64,000 bases of DNA from JAVVHH01 sp964613945 (GCA_964613945.1 CAZTJC010000012.1:52270-116269), one strand, 5' to 3'. Positions 19,203 to 28,249 are shown, counted from the first letter of the stretch. The notes: a model not told the origin generated them from the sequence alone. Numbers and translations: made by a program.

Positions 19203-20501
19203 GTGGCCTTGATTCAATCCGCATTGTTTGGCGACTATGGTCTGTCAGTCGTTCAATCCGATGATCTGACCCGTGTGTCGATCATCGGCGCCCTGCTCAG
19301 CCCGGTCATGATCCGCGAACGCAAGCCGCGACACCTGGATGCGGCGGCGGTGCGGCTGCTGGTTCGCCGGGTGGCGATGCTGATCGCGGTCGTGCTGGTG
19401 GTCGCCTTGGCAACGCGATTGATCGTGGCGGTGCCGTCGCTGTGGGTCGCCGGATGGCTAGGCTCGACCGTGGTGACCAGGAGCGGCACACGTGCGGTAG
19501 CAGCCGCATTGCTGCGGTGGATCGCCAGGCGCTTCGGCGGCGAGCGCATTGCCGTGGTCGGCAGCGGCACGGAGGCGGAGTGGTTGCGCAGCACGTTGCG
19601 CCGCGCGAAATCGGCCGGGATCGAGGTGGTGCGCCCATCTCGCCGTGCCGTCGGCACCAACGCCATCCTGGCGGACCTGATCGAGCGCGGCCGGCGCGGC
19701 GAGATCGACCGCGTGGTGCTGGCGTTGTCCGGACTGGCCAACGAGAACATGCGACAGATCGCCCATACGCTGAAGGCGCTGCAGATCGAGGTTGCCTCGC
19801 TGTATCCCATGCTCGGGGCCGGTATGCCGCAGCATACGACCGAGATCGCCGAGATCCCGCTCTTCCTGGTCACGCGCCGACCGCAATGGGGCTATGGCGG
19901 CCTGTCCAAGCAGGTCATGGACCGATGCCTGGCGCTGGCGCTGCTGTTCTGGATGACGCCGCTGCTGCTGCTCATCGCGCTTGCCGTGCGGCTCGATAGC
20001 CCGGGCCCGGTGCTGTTCAAGCAGCGGCGGCACGGCCTGAACGGCACCGAGTTCGACATCTATAAGTTTCGCACCATGCGCTGGCAGGGCCGTGGCGTCG
20101 GCAGCGGCGCGACGCAGACCGGCCGCAACGATCGCCGGGTCACGCGGATCGGCGCCTTTCTGCGCAAGAGCAGCCTCGACGAAGTGCCGCAGTTGCTGAA
20201 CGTGCTGAACGGAACGATGTCGGTGGTCGGGCCGCGGCCGCATCCCACCGTGATGCGCACGGAGGAGCGGCTGGGAGACGAGATCACGCCGGACTATCCG
20301 CACCGCCATCGCGTCAAGCCGGGGATCACCGGCTGGGCGCAGATCAACGGCCTGCGCGGCGCCACCGAGACGGCCGAGCAACTGCGCCAACGGATCGAGC
20401 ACGACAATTATTACATCGAGAACTGGTCCCCCTGGTTCGACCTGCGGATCCTGGCAATGACGCCTGCGAGCCTGCTGCTGCGCCGGAACAACGCCTTCTA
20501 A
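19203..20501 (+). CDS. Priming polyprenyl-phosphate glycosylphosphotransferase (WcaJ/ExoY type)
   Basis: Membrane enzyme that starts EPS synthesis by transferring a sugar-1-phosphate to undecaprenyl phosphate. The listed 432 aa start at the first usable GTG. A Rossmann-like middle region (IAVVGSGTEAEWL) precedes a membrane helix near residue 250 and the catalytic bacterial sugar transferase domain, with KFRTMR, SLDEVPQLLNVL, SVVGPRP and KPGITGWAQINGLRG. The same frame upstream encodes a further hydrophobic helix (19110-19202) but meets TAA at 19107 with no canonical start, so the true N-terminus is probably longer. First gene of the plus-strand EPS operon. Confidence 0.88.
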   Translation: MALIQSALFGDYGLSVVQSDDLTRVSIIGALLSPVMIRERKPRHLDAAAVRLLVRRVAMLIAVVLVVALATRLIVAVPSLWVAGWLGSTVVTRSGTRAVAAALLRWIARRFGGERIAVVGSGTEAEWLRSTLRRAKSAGIEVVRPSRRAVGTNAILADLIERGRRGEIDRVVLALSGLANENMRQIAHTLKALQIEVASLYPMLGAGMPQHTTEIAEIPLFLVTRRPQWGYGGLSKQVMDRCLALALLFWMTPLLLLIALAVRLDSPGPVLFKQRRHGLNGTEFDIYKFRTMRWQGRGVGSGATQTGRNDRRVTRIGAFLRKSSLDEVPQLLNVLNGTMSVVGPRPHPTVMRTEERLGDEITPDYPHRHRVKPGITGWAQINGLRGATETAEQLRQRIEHDNYYIENWSPWFDLRILAMTPASLLLRRNNAF

Positions 20502-20525
20502 GCCACCGTCAAAGAGGAGTGCGCC

Positions 20526-21212
20526 ATGACGTATGTCGATCGCTTGCTCACGGCCGAACCGGCGCTTCCGCTCGGCGCGCAGGCCGATGCGTGCATCACC
20601 GGCCGTACGGTGACAGCCGCCGCCGTCTGCCCCGAACTGGCGCCACTACTGTCGGTGCTGTTCCTGTTGATCGATGAAACCCGCTCGATCGTGGTCAACG
20701 TCACCTCGGCCCATGCCGGGGCCGGCACCTCGACGGTGGCGCGCCGAGTGGCCGAGGCCGCAGCATCGACGGGCTGGTGTCGCGTGGCGCTGCTGGATGC
20801 CAAGCCGCAGCCCGGTGAACCCGGGCATGGATTGATCGACGCGATCGAACGTGGTCACAGCCCGGTGCTGACGCCGCAACGCATCGGCGCGCTGGAAATC
20901 GATACCGGCCGCCTCAGCACGGCGGGCCAGCCCTGTTCGCGGATCGAGAGCGTGCGCAAGCTCTACGGCACGTTGCGGGACCGGTATTCGCTGGTGATCG
21001 TGGATTGCCCGGCGGTGCTCGGCGGACCGCAGACGCTGATGAGCGCCGCCGCCGCCGACGAGACCGTGCTGGTGCTCGAGGCGGAACGAACGGCGCTAGC
21101 CGATGTGGGCCGGGCGCGGGCGGCGCTCGAGCGGCGCGGGATCGGCGTGCTGGGCATGGTGATGAACAAGAGCCGCCCCCGGAGGCCGGCAATGTTCGGC
21201 GGCCGGGCGTGA
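20526..21212 (+). CDS. CpsD/BY-kinase-like ATPase with degenerate P-loop
   Basis: Soluble 228-aa protein with the MinD/BY-kinase fold, placed directly before the Wzz-like gene as CpsD-type partners are. The Walker A region is TSAHAGAGTST (residues 60-70), lacking the invariant lysine. The Walker A' region reads LLDAKPQ instead of the usual acidic DAD, and LVIVDCPAVL is the Walker B region. The C-terminus has no tyrosine cluster. It may therefore be a regulatory or scaffold version rather than an active tyrosine kinase; that is inference. The ribosome site AGAGGAG is good. The stop overlaps the next start (GTGA). Confidence 0.78.
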   Translation: MTYVDRLLTAEPALPLGAQADACITGRTVTAAAVCPELAPLLSVLFLLIDETRSIVVNVTSAHAGAGTSTVARRVAEAAASTGWCRVALLDAKPQPGEPGHGLIDAIERGHSPVLTPQRIGALEIDTGRLSTAGQPCSRIESVRKLYGTLRDRYSLVIVDCPAVLGGPQTLMSAAAADETVLVLEAERTALADVGRARAALERRGIGVLGMVMNKSRPRRPAMFGGRA

Positions 21213-22720
21213 GCAACGCGACCCAGGTCGCCCGGGCACCACTGCCACCATTCGACGACGAGGCTCCCCCCAGCGCCGGCGAGATGCTCGCGATCGCCGT
21301 CAAGCACCGGTGGAAGATCGCCGTGGCGCTGCTGCTGCCGCCGCTGGCGGCGCTGGCCTTGATCGTCCTGCTGCCGAAAACCTACCGAGCGCAGAGCGAC
21401 ATCATGGTCAAGACCGGGCGCGAGTACATGGCGCAAGGCGTTGGCGAGGGGGGCGGGCTCACCGCGCCGAGTTCGACCAAGCAGGAAGGCATCAACTCCG
21501 AGATTGCGCTGCTCACCAGCCGTGCTGTGGCAGAGGCGACGATCGACGCGGTCGGCATCGAGACGCTCTTCCCGGAGATCGTCGCCAATCCACCCTCGAG
21601 CGGCTCGGTGCTCGACGCCGCCGTGCTGCAATTCGCCCACGACCTGTCGGTCGAACCCGTCAAGCTGTCCAACGTCATCTCGACCTCGTTCGACGCCGCC
21701 AGCCCGGCGCAGGCCCGCCTCGTGCTCGATACGCTGGTCTGCCTCTACATCGACAAGCACACGCAGGTATTCGCCGGCCGGCGCGCCGATGGCTACCGCG
21801 ATTCAATCGGCAAGGCGCTGGCCGAGGTGCGCGCCCTCGAGGAGCGCCGCTCCACGCTGAAGGTCGGCGACCGGATGTATGATTCCGAGGCGCAGCGCCG
21901 GGCCGTGATTCAACAGCGCATTGATGCCGAGACGCGGCTCGAGGATGCCCGGATCAGGGCGGGCCGGCTGACGGCGCGGATTGCGTCGCTGAACCAGGCG
22001 CGCAAGGTTGCACCGTCTACGGTGATGCTCGCCTCGACGGAGCGCAGCGATGCGCGGTCGCATGCCGCTCAGGCGCTGATCGACCTCGACCAGCAGAGAG
22101 CGGCGCTGCAGGACCGGGTGGGTGACGCCAATCCCGACCTGCAGCGGCTGCAGGCGCAGATCGACACGGTCAAGCGCGCCGCAGTATCGGCGGGCCGGGA
22201 ACGCAATGCGACCACGGCACCGTCCGCATTGCGCCAACAGCTCGAGCAGGAAGCGCTGATGGCGGGCGCCGACCTGGCTGCGGCAGGGGCCGAGATCGAC
22301 CGGTTGACCGGGTTCGTCGCCGCGCGCGACGCGGAGCTGGCGCGGATGGAACGCGCCGACGTCGAGCTGCGCGACATCGGGCTGCAGATCGACATCGTGA
22401 CGCAGAACCTCAAATCGATGCAGGGCCGCTACGAGCAGGCGCGTGCGGATGAGCAGACCGACATCGCGCGCCAGGTGAGCGTGATACAGATCGCAGCCGC
22501 CAGCGGGTCGCAGAAGCCGGTGTCGCCGAAGAAGCTGATCTTCGCGGCGGCCGGCGTGCTGGCCGGCGTGCTGCTGGCTGGCATCGTCGCCCTGCTGGCG
22601 ATCCTGACCAACAAGACGGCGCTGACCGCCGAAGCAGCCGAGCGGCGGATCGGGCTGCCGGTACTGGCGGCGGTGCCGGTGTACCGCGACGAAGCCGAGT
22701 TGGCCTACGCCGGGCGATGA
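21209..22720 (+). CDS. Wzz/GumC-type chain-length determinant protein
   Basis: Inner-membrane polysaccharide co-polymerase of 503 aa. One membrane helix (about 32-50) precedes a periplasmic Wzz domain beginning LLPKTYRAQSDIMV. A long coiled-coil section spans about 190-420, and a second membrane helix (KLIFAAAGVLAGVLLAGIVA) lies near residue 450. The start is GTG 21209, which overlaps the preceding stop as GTGA; the longer upstream frame is not coding. It sets EPS chain length together with the preceding ATPase. The stop overlaps the next ATG (22717). Confidence 0.88.
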   Translation: MSNATQVARAPLPPFDDEAPPSAGEMLAIAVKHRWKIAVALLLPPLAALALIVLLPKTYRAQSDIMVKTGREYMAQGVGEGGGLTAPSSTKQEGINSEIALLTSRAVAEATIDAVGIETLFPEIVANPPSSGSVLDAAVLQFAHDLSVEPVKLSNVISTSFDAASPAQARLVLDTLVCLYIDKHTQVFAGRRADGYRDSIGKALAEVRALEERRSTLKVGDRMYDSEAQRRAVIQQRIDAETRLEDARIRAGRLTARIASLNQARKVAPSTVMLASTERSDARSHAAQALIDLDQQRAALQDRVGDANPDLQRLQAQIDTVKRAAVSAGRERNATTAPSALRQQLEQEALMAGADLAAAGAEIDRLTGFVAARDAELARMERADVELRDIGLQIDIVTQNLKSMQGRYEQARADEQTDIARQVSVIQIAAASGSQKPVSPKKLIFAAAGVLAGVLLAGIVALLAILTNKTALTAEAAERRIGLPVLAAVPVYRDEAELAYAGR

Positions 22721-24714
22721 AGCTGCGCTGGTATCTCGATCGCGTCGGCCGCATGTCGGCCGCCGAGATCGCATCGCGGTTCGGCATCGCGATCCGCCAG
22801 CGTCACTGGGCCAGCGCACGGCGGCGACCGGACGGGCTGCGCAGCGTCCTGCCTGGATCCCGCCAGGCCGCCGTCGCGCTGGCGCGACACCCGGTGTCTG
22901 TGCCGGCAGTGATCGCGGCGGCCAAAGAATTCCTCGCTGGACGATGGCCGTTGTTTCACCTGCGCCCGGCCCTGGTGGGCGACATCCCCGACTGGTTCCG
23001 CGACCCGGCTTCCGGCATCACATCCGACCCTAAGATCTATGCCTTCGACGTGCCGTATCGAGACGAAGCGGCCGTCGGCAACGCGAAATACGTCTGGGAG
23101 CTGTCCCGCCACCAGGCGACGACGGTGCTGGCTGCCGCCTGGTGGCTCGGCGGCGACGAGCGCTACGCCGAGCGCATCCGCGCGCAGCTTAGCAATTGGT
23201 GGGCGGAAAACCCGTTCCTGTGCGGCATGCACTGGACGGGCGGGATCGAGATCGGGCTGCGGTTGATCTCCTGGGCCTGGATCCGGGCGCTGCTGGCGGA
23301 GTGGCCCGGCGTGCGCGCCCTGTTCGACGACAACGGCGCCTTCGTCAGGCAGCTTTATCACCATCAGCTCTACCTGCGCCGGCTGCACAGCACCGGGTCG
23401 TCGGCCAACAACCACCTCATTGCCGAGCTCGCCGGCATGGTGGCCGCGTGTGCCGCCTTTCCGTGGTTCCGTGAGTCCGCGGCGTGGGGCGCCTGGGCCC
23501 GCGACGGCTTGGCCGGGCAGGCCGAAGCACAGACTCATGCCGACGGCACCAATCGCGAGCAGGCGAGCGGCTATCACGGCTTTGTCTTCGAGATGCTGGC
23601 CGGCACCGCGCTCCTCGTCCGCCTGACCGGTCAACCGACGCTCGACCGGGTGGAGGCGACCATGTTGCGCATGGGCGACGCGCTGGCCTCCAGCCTCGAT
23701 GCCGCAGGAAGGCCACCGCGCTTCGGCGACGACGATGACGGCCGCGGCGTGCTGCTCGACGCACCGGAAACGTCGGCCACCGCGACGGTGCTCGACGTCT
23801 CATCCGCCCTGTTCGGCGCCGCACCCTGGTGGCCGCACACCGCGCCCACGTTGCTCGGCGCGGTCGCGCGCCTAGTCTGCGGCACCGCCCCGCCCCGCGA
23901 CATCGCGCGCGTCGACCATTTCCCGGATGCCGGAATGACGCTGCTGCGCACAGGATCGGGCAGCGACGAGGTCTATGTCCGCTGCGATGCGGGGCCGCAC
24001 GGCTTTCTATCGATCGCGGCGCACGGCCATGCGGACGCGCTTTCCCTCGAAGCCCGGCATGGCGGCATCGAGATCCTCGCTGATCCCGGCACCTATTGTT
24101 ACCATGGCGAACCAGCCTGGCGCGATTACTTCCGCGGCACGCTCGGCCACAACACGCTGAGCGTCGACTCACTCGATCAGGCGCGGATCGGCGGGCCGTT
24201 CCTGTGGCTGGACCGCCCGGCGACCACGCTCGACCATCAGGTGCTCGACGGCCCGGCGCTGTCCTGGTCGGCGCATCACGATGGCTACCGGCGCCTTGTG
24301 GACGGCGTGACCCATCGCCGGAGCGTGCTGCTCAACCGCGCGCGGCGTACGCTCGAGATTGAGGACTGGATCGAAGCCGGCGCCGCGCACCCCGTCGCAC
24401 TAGCGTTCCATTTCGGGCCGGCCGTCGAGGCTGACCTCGACGGCGCCAACGTCGTGCTGCGCTGGCCGGGAGCCGGCGGGCGCATGCGGTTGCCCGGCGG
24501 TCTCGCCTGGCAGGCCTATCGCGGCCAAGTCGATCCGCCGCTCGGCTGGTACTCGCCGGGCTTCGGCCAGCGCGTGCCGGCCTGGACGCTGATCGGCCGC
24601 GGCTTGCTGCCGCCGGCCACGCGACTGCGCACGGTGCTGCACTTTCCCATCGTACACCTCCCTCCCGACCACGAGGCCACGATCCCATGCGAACTGACGT
24701 ACGCCGCGTTCTGA
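22717..24714 (+). CDS. Heparinase II/III family polysaccharide lyase-like protein
   Basis: Protein of 665 aa with the alginate/heparinase architecture. The N-terminal alpha/alpha toroid (to about 340) contains SSANNHLIAELAGM and REQASGYHGFVFEM, where the Asn/His/Tyr residues are typical of the active site. The C-terminal beta-sandwich has AAHGHADALSLE and GHNTLSVD. No clear signal peptide is visible, as is common for EPS-cluster members. It sits between the Wzz-like gene and a glycosyltransferase with overlapping reading frames on both sides. It probably cleaves or edits the polymer made by this locus; the substrate is unknown. Confidence 0.87.
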   Translation: MKLRWYLDRVGRMSAAEIASRFGIAIRQRHWASARRRPDGLRSVLPGSRQAAVALARHPVSVPAVIAAAKEFLAGRWPLFHLRPALVGDIPDWFRDPASGITSDPKIYAFDVPYRDEAAVGNAKYVWELSRHQATTVLAAAWWLGGDERYAERIRAQLSNWWAENPFLCGMHWTGGIEIGLRLISWAWIRALLAEWPGVRALFDDNGAFVRQLYHHQLYLRRLHSTGSSANNHLIAELAGMVAACAAFPWFRESAAWGAWARDGLAGQAEAQTHADGTNREQASGYHGFVFEMLAGTALLVRLTGQPTLDRVEATMLRMGDALASSLDAAGRPPRFGDDDDGRGVLLDAPETSATATVLDVSSALFGAAPWWPHTAPTLLGAVARLVCGTAPPRDIARVDHFPDAGMTLLRTGSGSDEVYVRCDAGPHGFLSIAAHGHADALSLEARHGGIEILADPGTYCYHGEPAWRDYFRGTLGHNTLSVDSLDQARIGGPFLWLDRPATTLDHQVLDGPALSWSAHHDGYRRLVDGVTHRRSVLLNRARRTLEIEDWIEAGAAHPVALAFHFGPAVEADLDGANVVLRWPGAGGRMRLPGGLAWQAYRGQVDPPLGWYSPGFGQRVPAWTLIGRGLLPPATRLRTVLHFPIVHLPPDHEATIPCELTYAAF

Positions 24715-25931
24715 TCGTCGTCGAGAACCTGCCGGTGCCGTTCGATCGCCGGGTCTGGCTGGAGGCCACGACGCTGGCCCGGCATGGCTACCGGGTGTCG
24801 GTGATCTGCCCGAAGGCGAAGGGCTTCAACCGCACGCACGAGGTGATCGAGGACGTGGACGTGTTCCGCTACCCGATCCCGTTCGAGGCCAGGGGCGCGG
24901 TGGGATTCGCTGCCGAGTTCGCCTGGTGCTTCGCGCTGACGGTCTTGCTGAGCCTGTGGATCCAGCTCTGTGGCCGCGGGTTCGACATCCTGCACGCCTG
25001 CAACCCGCCGGACACGTTCTGGCTGCTGGGCCGGTTCTGGCAGCTGTTCGGCCGCCGCTTCATCTACGATCATCACGATCTCTGTCCGGAGATGTTCGCC
25101 GTCAAGTTCGGACGCACGGACGGCGCGCTCTACCGCGGGCTGCTCTGGCTGGAGCGGCAGAGCATGCGAACCGCCGATGTCGTGATCACCACCAACCAGA
25201 GCCATAAATCCATCGCGGTCGCCCGCGGCGGGCGAGCGCCGGAGGACGTCGTGGTCGTGCGCTCCGGCCCCGACCTCGGCCGCTTCCAGCGCTTCCCGGT
25301 CGACGCATCATATCGGCGCGGCAAGCGCCATCTGCTCGTCTACCTCGGCGAGATCTGCGAGCAGGACGGCGTCGATTACATGGTCCGTGCGCTGAAGGCA
25401 CTGCGCGAGCAACACGGGCGAAACGACTTCCACGCGATGTTCGTCGGCGGCGGGCCGCATCAGCCGGCGATCAAAGCTTATGCCGAGGCGGAAGGCACCT
25501 CGGACTACGCCAGCTTCACCGGCCGGGTCAGCGATGAGGAGCTGTGCCGCATTCTATCCTCGGCCACGCTCGGGATCGATCCGGACCCGAAGAACCCGTG
25601 GTCGGACAAGAGCACGATGAACAAGGTGATCGAATACATGTATTTCGGCCTGCCGGTGGTGGCCTACGACCTGCACGAGACGCGGGTGTCGGCCGGGGAG
25701 GCCGGGCTGTATGCGGCACCGAACGACGAGCAGGCATTGGCCGCCGCGATCGGCATGTTACTCGACGATCCGGAGCGGCGCGCGAGCATGGGTGCCGCCG
25801 CTGCCGTCCGCGTGCAGGACGTGCTGGCGTGGGACCACTCGGTGCCGCCTTTGCTGCGGGCTTACGACCGGGCGTGGGGCAGGGCGGCGGTCCCGACGGT
25901 CGACGCCGAGCCGGCCTTCGACGCGCGGTGA
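24687..25931 (+). CDS. GT4-type glycosyltransferase
   Basis: Glycosyltransferase of 414 aa. The N-terminal VENLPVPFDRRVWLEA and IYDHHDLCPEM are typical of the EPS GT4 subgroup, and the C-terminal domain has LVYLGEICEQDGVDYM and GLPVVAYDLHETRVSAGEAG. It starts inside the end of the heparinase-like gene (28-bp overlap), so it is translationally coupled and the last gene of the plus-strand EPS operon. Its 3' end overlaps the convergent GT2 gene by 70 bp. Specificity is unknown. Confidence 0.88.
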   Translation: MRTDVRRVLIVVENLPVPFDRRVWLEATTLARHGYRVSVICPKAKGFNRTHEVIEDVDVFRYPIPFEARGAVGFAAEFAWCFALTVLLSLWIQLCGRGFDILHACNPPDTFWLLGRFWQLFGRRFIYDHHDLCPEMFAVKFGRTDGALYRGLLWLERQSMRTADVVITTNQSHKSIAVARGGRAPEDVVVVRSGPDLGRFQRFPVDASYRRGKRHLLVYLGEICEQDGVDYMVRALKALREQHGRNDFHAMFVGGGPHQPAIKAYAEAEGTSDYASFTGRVSDEELCRILSSATLGIDPDPKNPWSDKSTMNKVIEYMYFGLPVVAYDLHETRVSAGEAGLYAAPNDEQALAAAIGMLLDDPERRASMGAAAAVRVQDVLAWDHSVPPLLRAYDRAWGRAAVPTVDAEPAFDAR

Positions 25932-26857
25932 AGACGCCCGCGCAGGAAACGCCTCGCCTCGGCCGGGACCAGCCAGAACCCGGCAAATGCCGCCACGTGC
26001 ATCGCGCGCGGCGCCCCATGACGGAACGCCTGCCACAGCAGGGTCGGCACGCCCCGCCAGTCGCCGCGCCGTGCCGCCTGCGAGCCGAGATAGATCAGGC
26101 AGAAGCCGCTATAGGCGCGCCGGGTCAGCAGCGCCCGGCTCGCCTGCGCCCACCCCAGCATCGCCCGCCAGTCGTAATTGGGCCCCAGCGAGTCCGGCGT
26201 GGCCTCGGCATGCACCACCACCAGCACCGCATCCAGCATCTCGAGCGGAACGCCGGCCTCCTTGGTCACCCGCAGCACCAGCGTGGTGTCCTCGTTATGG
26301 CTGCTGGTGCCGAAGCGGGTTTGCAGAAAGACCTCGCGCGGCAGCACGTAGGTCGAGGTCGCCATGTAGCGTGCGCCGCGGAACAGCGTGCGGCGGTCGA
26401 ACAGGTAATCGTCGGCGTTCATCGGCGAGCGATACGGCTCGCGCGGCCAGTCATAGGTCGCTTCCGGCATCAGCACCCGGCACCGGCAGCACAGCATGAC
26501 GCGGCGCCCGGCCGCGGCGGCGAGCATGCGCTCGAGCATATCAGGCAGGAACTCGTCGTCGTCGTCGAGAAACGCCAACCACGTGCCGCGCGCCAACTCG
26601 CCGCCGCGATTGCGCGCGCCGCCGGCGCCCAGGGAACGCTCGTTCACGGCGACGCGCACCCGCTGCTCGCTCAGCCCGGCCAACGCCGCCTCGGTGGCCC
26701 CGTTCGGACCGTCGATCACGACGATGATCTCGAAATCGGTCATTGTCTGAGAAATGACGCTGCGTATCGCGCGCTGAACCAAGTCATGTCGCCGCGTCGT
26801 CGGAATGATGACTGACACGAGGGGCGCCGAACGACCCGATGATACGATTTCAATCAT
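25862..26857 (-). CDS. GT2 family glycosyltransferase
   Basis: GT-A fold glycosyltransferase of about 331 aa. LVSVIIPTTRRHDLVQRAI, the first acidic site near VVIDGPNG, and the DXD-type motif FLDDDDEFLP (metal/nucleotide-sugar binding) are clear. SSHNEDTTLVLR is a plausible region for the catalytic base. ATG 26857 is chosen because the family N-terminus begins there; the upstream frame overlaps the divergent gene. Transcribed alone on the minus strand, tail-to-tail with the preceding glycosyltransferase. Confidence 0.85.
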   Translation of the reverse strand: MIEIVSSGRSAPLVSVIIPTTRRHDLVQRAIRSVISQTMTDFEIIVVIDGPNGATEAALAGLSEQRVRVAVNERSLGAGGARNRGGELARGTWLAFLDDDDEFLPDMLERMLAAAAGRRVMLCCRCRVLMPEATYDWPREPYRSPMNADDYLFDRRTLFRGARYMATSTYVLPREVFLQTRFGTSSHNEDTTLVLRVTKEAGVPLEMLDAVLVVVHAEATPDSLGPNYDWRAMLGWAQASRALLTRRAYSGFCLIYLGSQAARRGDWRGVPTLLWQAFRHGAPRAMHVAAFAGFWLVPAEARRFLRGRLHRASKAGSASTVGTAALPHARS

Positions 26858-26942
26858 GTCGGGACGAAACACCGCTGGCCCCGACGGCGTCAAGCGCGGT
26901 GTTGTTCTTGAGCTTGACTTACCTTCGATCTGGATCCGGCAA

Positions 26943-28187
26943 ATGCTGAGCCGATGGGCGCTGCGCTGTTTCACGTATTTCGGGCTCGCTTACTATAGCC
27001 AGGGCGTCATCGCCGCGCTCCAGGCCGCGACCGGCGACGTCGCGCGCACGGTCGCCGGCGAAACCAATCTGTCGAGCACGGTGGCGCAGCTGGTCATCCT
27101 CGCCGGACTGCTGATCGCCGTCGCTCGTGACCCCATACGGTATGCCCGGCTGTGCCGCCCGGCGCTGCCGCTGCTGTGCATCGCCGGACTGGCGCTGCTG
27201 TCGGTGCTGTGGTCCGCTGACCCGGTGCGCACGCTTCGCCGCAGCACCGCATTGACGGAATGCATGCTGTTCGGCCTGTTCCTGTACCGCACCGACGGGC
27301 TCGACCGGGTGATCGCGCGCGTCGGCCAGGTCTGCGTCGCGATGGCGATACTGTCGCTGCTGGCCTACCTTGTCGCCCCCAGCATCGGGCGCGAGACGGC
27401 GCTCGGCTACGAGCGGGCCATGCGCGGCGTGTTCCCGCAGAAGAACTCCATGTCGGAATGCATGCTGCTCGGGCTCTGCTGCTTCGGCTATCGCACGCTC
27501 ATCGTCTGGCGATGGCGCGACGCCGCGGCGATCGGAGTGTTGGGCCTGTGCCTCGTGCTGGGGCGAGGGGCATCGGCGCTTGCGGTGGCGGGGGTGATCG
27601 GGCTGATGACGACATTCATGCGGCTCGAGCGCAAGCCGATCCTGCGGGTGGGTCTGGCATTCCTGCTGGGATGGTGCGCCCTCGTGCTGGGCGTGGCGCT
27701 GCTGTGGTTTCCGCAGGAGTTGTTCGCACTGCTCGGCCGTGACGCGTCGCTGACCGGGCGGGTCCCGCTATGGCAGGCCATCTGGCCGGAAGTCCTACGG
27801 GCGCCGGTGCTGGGCTACGGCTATGCCGGGTTCTGGAGTGCGACGTCGCCGACGGTGCAGATGATCTGGCGCTATGCCGGCTGGCCGGCGCCGGACGCCC
27901 ATAGCAGCGTCCTGGACGTCCTGCTGCAGCTAGGGCTCGTCGGCCTGGCCCTGTATGCCTGGTCGTTCATCGCCTTGTTCGCGCGCGCGCGCGCTGGATG
28001 GCGCACGGGGTTCGTCGCGGCGCGGTTCGGCGTTCTCTACGGCACCGCGTTCCTGCTGATCGGGCTGGACGAAGGCGCGATCGCGATCCCAATGCCTGGA
28101 CCGCGCTTCTGCCCGTGGCCCTACTCGCCACGGCGCGTCACGCCGCACTCCACCGGGCCGAGCGCCGCAGCCTGGAGTTTGCAATGA
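26943..28187 (+). CDS. O-antigen ligase/Wzy-like polymerase
   Basis: Polytopic membrane protein of about 414 aa with roughly 11 helices and a periplasmic loop containing GRDASLTGRVPLW and GYGYAGFW, the hallmark of the Wzy_C/O-antigen ligase family. In this EPS locus it is the best candidate for the repeat-unit polymerase. ATG 26856 is an alternative start. The last 33 codons (from about 28089) look out of frame: the -1 frame continues a hydrophobic protein-like sequence (AWTALLPVALLA) to a stop at 28210, suggesting a 1-bp deletion at the C run 28088-28090. Confidence 0.82.
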   Translation: MLSRWALRCFTYFGLAYYSQGVIAALQAATGDVARTVAGETNLSSTVAQLVILAGLLIAVARDPIRYARLCRPALPLLCIAGLALLSVLWSADPVRTLRRSTALTECMLFGLFLYRTDGLDRVIARVGQVCVAMAILSLLAYLVAPSIGRETALGYERAMRGVFPQKNSMSECMLLGLCCFGYRTLIVWRWRDAAAIGVLGLCLVLGRGASALAVAGVIGLMTTFMRLERKPILRVGLAFLLGWCALVLGVALLWFPQELFALLGRDASLTGRVPLWQAIWPEVLRAPVLGYGYAGFWSATSPTVQMIWRYAGWPAPDAHSSVLDVLLQLGLVGLALYAWSFIALFARARAGWRTGFVAARFGVLYGTAFLLIGLDEGAIAIPMPGPRFCPWPYSPRRVTPHSTGPSAAAWSLQ

Positions 28188-28249
28188 CACGCGATTGCAA
28201 TACTCCGTGACACTTTGGCATGATCCTCGCCACGTATTGAGGGCACGCC

